The notes beneath the pieces are model-generated. The model made no database searches. It was not told the DNA's origin and was given only the letters and a program-made list of their open reading frames with translations. This document shows positions 56,430-64,000 of a stretch of 64,000 nt of DNA, in pieces; the stretch's first letter is position 1; each line of letters starts with the position of its first letter. Both the position numbers and the translations under genes were made by a program. This DNA is from Effrenium voratum (lineage: Eukaryota > Sar > Dinophyceae > Suessiales > Symbiodiniaceae), in NCBI GenBank assembly GCA_963377175.1, contig CAUJNA010001247.1, positions 339,606 to 403,605 of the forward strand, given 5' to 3'.

Positions 56430-58815
56430 CTAAACCTCGCAACAATTCCTGAAATTCCTGGAAATATCCAAGCCCTTCATAGGCTTTGCAAACTCCCCGG
56501 CCTGCTCCAGCATCACCACTGGCTGGACGTCCGGAGGGGCCTCCTCCACCTGCGCTTTGGCCTTCTCTGCAGTGGTCACCTTCTTCTCGGCCTCCTCAAC
56601 TGCCAGCTCTTCCGCGGTAGGCTCCCGCTTCTCGTCCTCCCTGCCCTTCTCATCCTTGCCATCCTTGCCTTTCTTGGAGTCTTTGGGCGCCTTCTTTGCA
56701 GCCTTGGCCTTGGCGGCCTCCAGCTTGGATCTGGCATCCACCAGGGCCTTCTCCAGGGCCTCGATCTGCTGCTTCTTCCTCTCCTCGGCGTAGATTTTGG
56801 CTCTGGACTCCAGGTTCTTCAGCGCTGCTTCGTCCGGCTTCACCTGGACCTCGTATCTAAAGCGACTGCCTCAGCACGAGGCGCGGAAAGGCTTGCGTGA
56901 CGTAGCACTGTAGCACCGTGTCAGGCATGCAACCGATTTTGATTCAAGAGAGTCGCGGACCAGCTTCTCATCTAAAGCATAGCAAAGAACATCGCCGACA
57001 CACATCTCGATTTTCAAGTGCTTGTCCACAATCTCCCCCTGTTTCACACAAACCTCCATGGACTTCTTCCTGGGCATCGGTCACGCAGATGCGAGGCGCG
57101 TGCGCACACAATCTCTTGACTTCCATGTTGCATCAGTCAACATGCAATGCAATGACCTCAGTATCTCGGTTCTTCCGGCAGCCAAGAGTCACATCTGAAA
57201 ACAGCCACCCGCAGAATTCCTGGCACACAAAATGGTGGCGCTGCTCATTCAAACCTGACAAACCTTTGAGCATGCAAATGCAAATGAACCTCAAAGTCTA
57301 TTAAGCCATTCTTGTCCACGTCCGCTGCATCAAAGAGCAAGTCAGCACGCTCCTGTACCCGAACCAAAGCCGGCACGTGCTAGACACAGCCAAAGCTGCA
57401 TAACATGAACTGAATGCTGGCAACGTGCGTCCTTTGGCATGCCCACAGCATCCAGCATCGATGACAGTTCTTTCTTATCCAGCCAACCGTCGTCATTCTT
57501 GTCGGTCTCCCTGCGACGCAAGGATAAATGCACCCAACTGTTTGCAATCCCCGAACAATTTGATCTATATGTTGGCGCAATGCTGCTGTTCAATTCATGG
57601 CTCGGCTGCGCTTTGAGAATCGATGGATATGGATGGCACTCCATGCACATTGAGCAACAAGGCTCCGCCTGTACACGGACATCACACGCTCCATCAATGG
57701 CTCCGGCATTGCGATTACGGTTGCAGCAAACAAAGGCTGGAGTGTCGCTGTGTGGCTCTCAAAACGTACGGCCACAGGCCGGGTTTGCAAGACCAGGTCT
57801 TGCTGAAGATGTGCATTGAGTTTGGAGGTTTGAGCCACCTCACCTGCAGGGCAGGTCAAAGCCACCTTTTCACACATGTCAAGCTGCCTGCAACGGGTCC
57901 AGAGCAAGAGAATTCTCGAATTCCCCCGAGCACGTACAAGTACAAGAGAGAAGCGTTCCAGCAGGATGTCTTGCAGGATGTCGTGACTCGTAACTGTTTA
58001 AGTCTCTCTCTCTCTCTCTTTTTTCAGAGGACCCCTCTTCTAGTGCTCTTAAAAGGAAACCGAAAACCAATTTCGGGGTGGATCTAACCAACCAAAAAAA
58101 AGACAAGCCAGTCGCAATCCGTACTTCGGGCATTGGCCAGTCGCTTTAGGAAGTCCGTGCCCCGCTGCAGCGACCTAGAAGGGGCGGGTCATGGGAGGTT
58201 TAACTCCAAGAAATCCCAGCAGAATTCAGCTTCCCACTGGATGGGTGGGTTTCGTGGTTCGGGGGTGGCTTCCCCTTTACCCTCAACAAACACCCGGAAT
58301 CCGCGAAATTGTGCAATGGCTGGAAAAGACTGATTTTCGACATACAGTTCGTCGTCTAGCCCTCAAATGCCCTTCAAACACAAAAGTATTTTTGGGGGAT
58401 GTTCCGTTGGGCCAACAGTTGAAGCCTTGATCCCGGCAAGTTGCCTTCCTCTCCCCCCCCCCTTCAGCCACGGGCGGATCCAAGGCTTCTGCAAAGAGCT
58501 GGAGCGCTGCATCATCGCCTGCGCAAGGGAAGGGGATGTTAAATCAAGTATGAATCCAAAGCTGCGGCTTGACACATGTGACCCTTTGCCAACCACACAT
58601 AGAACGGTGCCAACCACACAGCGACGCTGAGTCGTGACCAGTCGTGCACCACCCGCGTGTCGATTCCTGTTCTCTGCTCCAAGCTCAAGGCTGGCAAGAA
58701 GCTCCTCGGCAGCAGCTTCCACCTGGGAAATCTTCCAATCATGGGCTTGCCCTACAAAGGAGCCAACGCTCCCATGAACCATCCTCTCACGGTTTGTTTC
58801 CCGTGATCGCAACAC
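56430..58815 (-). CDS. EF-hand and coiled-coil protein, multi-exon
   Basis: Exon with the first EF-hand (57530-57430): CAG then ETDKNDDGWLDKKELSSMLD, a canonical 12-residue loop from Asp to Glu. Second EF-hand split by an intron: DVDKNGLIDFE ends near 57290 before a GT donor, and the next exon (57219) begins EFCGWLF, restoring the loop D-x-D-x-N-G-x-I-D-F-E-E. A further exon (57070-56935) reads KKSMEVCVKQGEIVDKHLK, VGDVLCYALDEKLVRDSLES. The last exon (56860-56430) reads YEVQVKPDEAALKNLESRA and a Lys/Ala/Glu-rich coiled coil (EERKKQQIEALEKALVDA), ending in a short tail. Likely a Ca2+-sensing scaffold or axonemal-type protein; family not identified. Exons above 57.6 kb (for example ISQVEAAAEELLASLELGAE near 58720-58660 and DDAALQLFAEALDPPVAEG near 58510-58455) may belong to it, but the 5' end is not established. 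Confidence 0.6.
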
Positions 58816-59034
58816 CGGGCGCTGCTTGAAAAAGTGGGGCCCAAAGCGGGACCACCGGAAGGCGCATCCCGAGCCTCACTCACCGCCTTGGAGCCGGTGT
58901 CCTGAGGCCATGCGGTCAGGTCAAAGGGCAACCATCGGTAGAGCAACATGAGAGGCCACATTATATTGGACAAGAATTGAGACCCAAGTAGTTTGCATTA
59001 CATACATGCGTCACATTGCATGGCATCGCGTTGA
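58816..59034. other. Possible 5' region of the EF-hand gene
   Basis: A minus-strand frame at 58973-58752 (LYRWLPFDLTAWPQDTGSKA) could be a first exon; unproven. Confidence 0.2.
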
Positions 59035-59165
59035 ATTGACTTGAATTGAATTGAATTGAACTGAAATACGTGCATATGGTGCATTACATTACATTACAGT
59101 ACAGTACACTACACTACAATGCAATACACTACAATACAATACAATACAATACATTGCGTTACATA
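59035..59165 (+). repeat. Pentanucleotide-type repeats (GAATT, ATTAC, ATACA)
   Basis: TTGAATTGAATTGAATTGAA, then ATTACATTACATTACAG, TACAGTACAGTACACTACAC, then AATACAATACAATACAATAC. Confidence 0.85.
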
Positions 59166-59605
59166 CAAGCATGCATACATACATGCACGCCTACATACGC
59201 GCGCAATCAAAACAAGTTTAACAAGAGCTTCGCCAGCTGCGTGTGTGTGTGTGTGTGTCTGTGTGTGAAAAGGCTGAGCACAAGCTGGAAACGCGTGGAG
59301 AACAAGAGCGAGAAATGGGAACTGGGGCCCTGCGCATGAGTTCGGCTGTTCGGCAAGTGCGCAAACCACCTCGGTCGAGACGCCTGACGGCGGCGTGTTT
59401 GGAACAGGTGAGACGGGACCGTTGGCACGGCCGCGCGCTCTGCGAAGCTCAGCCTTCAATCGGAAAACCCTCTGCACTCTTGCGGCGGACCATCAAAAAC
59501 TGGCCGTGCGGAATGCTCTGCGTGCTTTGGGCGGGTCGACCTTCAAAACTCCTTACATGTTTGCATGGTTCACGTTGCTTTTCTGCGTTGTTTGACTTCA
59601 TGGGC

Positions 59606-59635
59606 GGAGGGAGAGCGAGAGAGAGAGAGAGAGAA

Positions 59636-59668
<33 letters not shown>

Positions 59669-60030
59669 AAGAAACTCAGAAAGAGAAAGAGAAAGAGAGA
59701 AAGAGAAAGAGAGAAAGAGAGAAAGAGAGAAAGAGAGAAAGAGAGAAAGAGAGAAAGAGAAAGAAGAAGAAGAAGAAGAACACAAATAGGGAGAAAAATA
59801 AATAAATAGCAAGCACAAAACAAAGAGAAAGAGTAAACTAAAGCAGAGGAGAAGAGAAAGAAAAAAAGGAAGATAATGAGAAAAAGGAAAGAGAAAGGCA
59901 AAGGGAAAAATACAAGGGGAAAGAAGGTACAAACAGGGAGAAAAAGCGAAAAAGAATAAAGAGAAAGAGAACTGTTGGAAAATCTGGAAAGAGAAAAGGA
60001 GCAGGAAAGAGAGCGAGAGAGAAAAGGGGA
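59606..60030 (+). repeat. GAGA/GAAA purine-rich array
   Basis: AGAGAGAGAAAGAGAGAAAG-type sequence to about 59800, then looser A/G-rich sequence with AATAAATAA to 60030. Lys/Arg/Glu-rich and Ser/Leu/Phe-rich frames over it are not genes. Confidence 0.88.
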
Positions 60031-60225
60031 TTGACGTGAGCTGCTCACAACTATCATTCATAGTAGCAAAAGATGCTTGATTTGGCCCAGTACCGTTCAG
60101 CGCGTTGTTGAGCGAATTCAGGCTGCCGGGTTGGGAACGTTGGGCCAAGATTCGGCTCTTGCTCCCCAGGTCTAAAGTACTTCAAAGCCACTTGTGCAAA
60201 CATGGGCATCCGCCATGGCCAAAAG

Positions 60226-60351
60226 TGGCTATGGGTCAAAACCAATGGTACCATTTGGTGCAGGTGCATCACCCATTTTAGGCTCCACTTTAGTCTATGT
60301 TTGTGGGGATTGGGATTGTCACTGGGGGGACGGGCTTTTGACCCATGGCCA
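60226..60351. mobile_element. MITE-like element, family A
   Basis: TGGCTATGGGTCAAAACCAA at the left, TTTTGACCCATGGCCA at the right, family core inside (GGTACCATTTGG, CATCACCCATTTTAGGC, GTGGGGATTGGGATTGTCAC). Confidence 0.75.
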
Positions 60352-60710
60352 TGTGCCAGTGTCAGCTGCGAGAGCTGAAACTCTGCATTTTTGTGTCACA
60401 GGGAACGTGTTGGCAATGTTGCCACCATGGCTTGATGTGAATACCTTGAGAGCATTGCTGCACTCAGATCCAATCTTGAAAAGACAGGATGTGCTAGCAC
60501 AACTGACCCCCGCTACAAATGAATCAATGTACCCCTGCAGACTTGCCAGAAAAAAAGCCCCCTTGCCATGACTTTGTCAAACAGAAGAATGATATGGCTA
60601 GGTAGTCACCTTTTGCTGCATTGTAAGTAGACCAAAAGGTGAGTACGGGGGGTTGCAAAACTGTACGTGTACACATAATATGCGTGCACATGCATGTGTT
60701 CAATGGCGCT

Positions 60711-60995
60711 TCAGCTCAAAAAATACGTCATTTGCCGAGCATCCCAAAGCCGCAAGGAGGTGCTCAGATTTTGCCACCTGACCACAAGCCGTCGAGTTTT
60801 TGGGCAGGCTCCGAGTTGCTGGAAGCGGCAAACTTCAGGTGCAGGCCCCATGGCCACGTCCCAGGCCTTGCCATGAGAATCACTCAGAGAAAAGCGAACT
60901 CCGTATGCTCCGGTGTGCTCCGATTGGTCCTTTTTGAGAACCAAAAGGAAGTCATAAGATTCACAGCTCGCCATCCCTTCTTGGATCACCCTCAA
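60711..60995 (-). CDS. Possible exon, unidentified
   Basis: An open frame of 94 codons that looks protein-like (ESYDFLLVLKKDQSEHTGAY, GVRFSLSDSHGKAWDVAMGP, APEVCRFQQLGACPKTRRLV). Secondary-structure-like alternation is good but no family is recognised. It may be an internal exon of a minus-strand gene. Confidence 0.3.
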   Translation of the reverse strand: MRVIQEGMASCESYDFLLVLKKDQSEHTGAYGVRFSLSDSHGKAWDVAMGPAPEVCRFQQLGACPKTRRLVVRWQNLSTSLRLWDARQMTYFLS

Positions 60996-61239
60996 CGATC
61001 GCCTGGCTAAAGCTCAAAGTGTAGCCATCGCTGCAACCCGTCGCCAAAGCGCGGTGAGTCACCTCCCCCGTGGCATCCTGGTGAAAGCCAAGGACTGGCT
61101 ATCTGAAGAAAACGGATGGCGTGCTCACAACGAGCGGCCCGGCTTGACTCAAGGAGAGATATGAGGGTATGCTTCTGCGAATTCAATCAATCTATGAGGT
61201 ATGAAACTGCATATGGAACTTGATTTGACATGCTGCGGG

Positions 61240-61470
61240 TCATGAAAAGCACGAAACAACTCTCAGCACTGGCCAGCCAAAGCAAAATCGGTCGTGTTCT
61301 CGAACGCGCACAAGCATTTTATACATTGGCATGACAAAGGCCGTCCACTCTGAACTGCCCTCTGGCGCACATAAGTCGCAAAGATCACAAGAACCATACT
61401 TGCATGTCCAACAATTGGCCAATTGGCCCTCCTGGAACTTCGGCGAAATATCTGTTGCAACGCAGTGCAA
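61240..61470 (-). CDS. Possible Cys-rich exon, unidentified
   Basis: An open frame of 76 codons with CWTCKYGSCDLCDLCAPEG, a cluster of six Cys that could bind zinc, followed by EWTAFVMPMYKMLVRVREHD. Family unknown; it may belong with the 60.7-61.0 kb exon on the same strand. Confidence 0.25.
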   Translation of the reverse strand: MHCVATDISPKFQEGQLANCWTCKYGSCDLCDLCAPEGSSEWTAFVMPMYKMLVRVREHDRFCFGWPVLRVVSCFS

Positions 61471-62652
61471 TCCGCTTGCAGCCTATGCTATACATCCGAA
61501 AGCAGGTAGATGGCGCACTTGGTAGGCAAACAAAGCCCCTCATCAAACAACAACGCGCGAAAGAGGACAACACTGCAGCACACTTGCGCATAGTTGCGGA
61601 GCGCCTGTCGCTCGTGATAGATAGGACAGCCAATTGCTAATTTCAGCGCCCACATAGGGTTGCACATAATTACTGGTCCGCACTTGGAAAATCCAAGGAA
61701 CGAGTCTAGTGCACGTGCCGGTTGGTTGGTTGTGAGGTACCTTTCTTCCGGCCTCATGACCCTTCACACCTCTAGCCTCCATCCAGGTGTGAAGCTAGCT
61801 TATGACTCATACCATTTACAGCTCCTTCCAACCAGTATTTCGACCCCGGACCAACTTTGAAGGGGAATTCAACGAATTGTCGAGCGGATGGAGGAAGCCC
61901 CAGACACCCTGATTCGTGAGTCGCTCCTCATGGTCCTCTATTCCGCCTTGAGGCTTCCTCCATCTTCCGAGCTATGCAAGCTGCCGGTGCACCGAGGTGG
62001 GCACGCCCCTGTTTGGAGCACTGGCAGCAGCTATCAACCAGGCGGCACTTGGGACCCTCTTAGGATGTCTGAAAGTTTGAGACAGTCCAATGGTCATCTC
62101 TGAAATGTCATAGGCTCAAGCCTTCTGTGTCTGGCATGGACTGAGGAGGAACGGTGGTTTTGGACCCAGCCATCTGTCCTCCCTCACCCCTGAGTGCGTA
62201 ACAAGCGACAACTGGGGTCAGACAGAAGCTTGCGGCCCAAAAGGGGTCCACCTTCGATCGGTATCTATCTGTGATCCAATCCACAATGGTCGAAGGCGTA
62301 CAGAGGCCGCTACGCTATGGTGTGTACAGCATTGAAATGAGCATTGGCAAACTGCATCTGGCCTCGGGCATGAAACCAAATCATGTCGGACAGCTGACCG
62401 CGCTGGGGCGCAGGCTGCGGCGATGGAAGTCATGGCTCGGGCTTCCCTTAGGGAGTCTGAAAGCCAGTGTCAGACCTGGGCAAAGCTTCGAGTCTAGTCA
62501 TTCCATCCCTGGGATATGCGCCTCCATACCCTCGTTCCGCGCAAGGAGTCGCGCCTGCATGCGACGTGTCAAGCCAGGCTCAAGCAGCCCCTCGGAAAGG
62601 GCTTCTGACAGCTTTGATTTCACCAGCTCCAAAATCTCACCAAGACCCTACC
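61471..62652. other. Spacer
   Basis: Short frames only; nothing recognised. Confidence 0.3.
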
Positions 62653-62730
62653 TGGCTGTGGGTCAAAAATATGTACCCCAAATGGAGCCCGAACAAATAA
62701 AGCCAGGGACTATTTTTTGACCCATACCCA
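62653..62730. mobile_element. MITE-like element, family B, short
   Basis: TGGCTGTGGGTCAAAAATAT at the left, TTTTTTGACCCATACCCA at the right, ~78 bp in all. Confidence 0.6.
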
Positions 62731-62842
62731 CATCCCAGTCTCCTGAAGGCTAGGAGCTTCCTCGGCGAGGCTTGGATAGTAGCCGCTGCCAGTGCATGTG
62801 ACCTGCAAAGCGGCTGGCCGGTGAGCCCACGGTCTTCACCGA

Positions 62843-62979
62843 TAATGTTGACCCCGGATGAAAAAAAAACTGTTTATTAATCTGGGGGGGTTCCCCTCCA
62901 AAAGTGATACATCCCCCACTAAAACCAGGGACACCCCCATATGAGCAAACAGGGGTTGATTCATCCGGGGTTAACATTA
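62843..62979. mobile_element. MITE-like element, family C copy 2
   Basis: TAATGTTGACCCCGGATGAA at the left; the right end TTCATCCGGGGTTAACATTA is its complement at 19 of 20 positions. Length 137 bp, no coding capacity. The cleanest terminal inverted repeats in the window. Confidence 0.75.
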
Positions 62980-63551
62980 GCAGTCCTCTCGTCTCTGCGC
63001 CTTCATGGGAGATGGCATGTGGCCTCAGCACGGGGCCCGCTGCAGAACTCACACCTCCAGCCCAAGCTGAGCTCCGAGCGGGTTGCATAAGGGTCACCCT
63101 GAGGAGGTCTTGCAAGACCTGCAACGAACAGCCCCACTCGCACCAAACTGTCCGTGGAAACAAGTTGATGCATGGCAAAAGCTAGAAATGAGCAGTAATA
63201 CGACGTGCAGAAGACAAAACGCAATGCCAACAAAGTGTGCCTTGAACGAGTGGCCAGTTGCCTTGAACCTCGGACAACACAAACATGCTGGTGACGGACA
63301 GATTCCGTCAACTTACAGACAAGCTTCAAGCTCAGAGTTTTAATGTGCTACGAGCTGCTGGAATGACTTAAGTCGCTGGATTCACCCGTGGCAGCATGAC
63401 TCGGGGCTCCACTGGAGGACACATCGCGGCTCCTGAAGTCACTTAGACTGGTGACTCAACTAGAATCTGTTCACCCCCTGCCTGGACAAAGGCAAATCAT
63501 GCGCTCAACACACAGTGTCCACAAAGAGCCATCTCAACGAGCAACTCACCC
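62980..63551. other. Spacer
   Basis: Frames of ~90-110 codons on both strands, nothing recognised. Confidence 0.3.
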
Positions 63552-63649
63552 CCACTTTTTGACTACCCCAAGATAGACTTAAACCCAGGGGTTCCCCATT
63601 TGGGGTAACGACCCACCCCTGGGTTTAAGTCTGCCCTGTCAAAAAGTGG
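63552..63649. mobile_element. Nested inverted-repeat element, family D
   Basis: Outer inverted repeat CCACTTTTTGAC / GTCAAAAAGTGG (63552-63563, 63638-63649) encloses an inner perfect one, GACTTAAACCCAGGGG / CCCCTGGGTTTAAGTC (63576-63591, 63616-63631). The right half recurs at 28292-28370. Confidence 0.7.
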
Positions 63650-63917
63650 AACCCTGGCCGAGAATCTGGCTAGCCGCGCTTGCCGCACTCGCAGCGGCAG
63701 CGGCAGCGCTGGTGAGGACTGCGCCAGAAGCTGCACTGGGGGCTCCGGTCTCGGATTTGCCGAGCTGAACAACGGCAAGCTGTGCCGCACCATCAGAAAC
63801 TTGAGGCTTCTGCGTTGCTACTGCCATCAGTTGCTGTGATACTGACCATGCTCACAACTCAGATTCCAACGAGCAGAGTCGGCAGTGGCGGCGGCCTTGG
63901 CCGCATCCAATTCAAGC

Positions 63918-64000
63918 ACCCAAGCCACCCCAACCACCCCAACCACCCCAACCACCCCAACCACCCCAACCACCCCAACCACACCAACCACCCCAACCAC
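63918..64000 (+). repeat. 9-bp minisatellite (CCCCAACCA)n
   Basis: About nine tandem copies running off the window edge, with one ACACCAACC variant. Confidence 0.88.

Noticed and set aside
1..64000. Dinoflagellate spliced-leader or relict spliced-leader sequence
   Set aside because: I looked for the GCCATTTTGGCTCAAG word on both strands by eye and did not find it; GGCTCAAAA hits belong to family B elements.
1..64000. CRISPR arrays
   Set aside because: All tandem repeats here lack regular unique spacers and lie in eukaryotic-type sequence.

Overview
This window looks like nuclear DNA of a dinoflagellate, most likely a Symbiodiniaceae-type genome. The evidence is indirect: large spacers filled with simple repeats and small inverted-repeat elements, a long PPR protein, a ubiquitin-like/RCC1-like repeat protein of a kind common in Symbiodinium, degenerate TTTAGGG-type tracts, and a multi-exon gene whose small introns start with GA or GC rather than GT. 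No prokaryotic operon, CRISPR array or complete rRNA/tRNA gene is visible. No copy of the dinoflagellate spliced leader was found by eye.

Layout. 1-2.5 kb: a ~30-bp minisatellite that switches orientation at its end. 2.7-8.2 kb: a close-packed set of minus-strand open frames. The most upstream part carries a membrane segment, an OTU-like cysteine peptidase and a Tpt1/KptA-like RNA 2'-phosphotransferase, broken by frameshifts. 11.3-13.8 kb: a full-length intronless anoctamin/TMEM16 protein (minus). 17.9-18.7 kb: two tRNA-headed SINE-like copies. 18.9-20.4 kb: a ubiquitin-like plus RCC1-like repeat protein (minus). 20.5-31.4 kb: mostly repeats, including 1.4 kb of TTCC/TTTC with a 100-N assembly gap. 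32.2-33.7 kb: a PPR protein (minus). 35.7-37.8 kb: TAG/GTA-type trinucleotide repeats, with an SSU-rRNA-like 28-mer at 36.4 kb. 37.8-43.1 kb: a multi-exon gene encoding three fused dUTPase units (minus), ending directly at the trinucleotide repeat. 43.2-47.1 kb: a tyrosine-recombinase retroelement bounded by split direct repeats. 48-56 kb: spacers, microsatellites and GGTAAAAC hairpin arrays. 56.4-58.8 kb: a multi-exon EF-hand/coiled-coil gene (minus). 59-64 kb: repeats and spacers.

How the parts relate. All supported genes lie on the minus strand, which fits the long unidirectional gene blocks known in dinoflagellates. There is no evidence of a common pathway. The anoctamin and EF-hand protein suggest membrane and Ca2+ roles, the PPR protein organellar RNA work, and the dUTPase nucleotide sanitation. 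The recombinase element sits ~120 bp upstream of the first recognisable dUTPase exon. At least four families of ~100-145 bp inverted-repeat elements occur across the window, including inside dUTPase introns.

All identifications come from reading translations and motifs by eye; no database search was run. Exon joins are hypotheses unless the homologous positions in the three dUTPase units support them.
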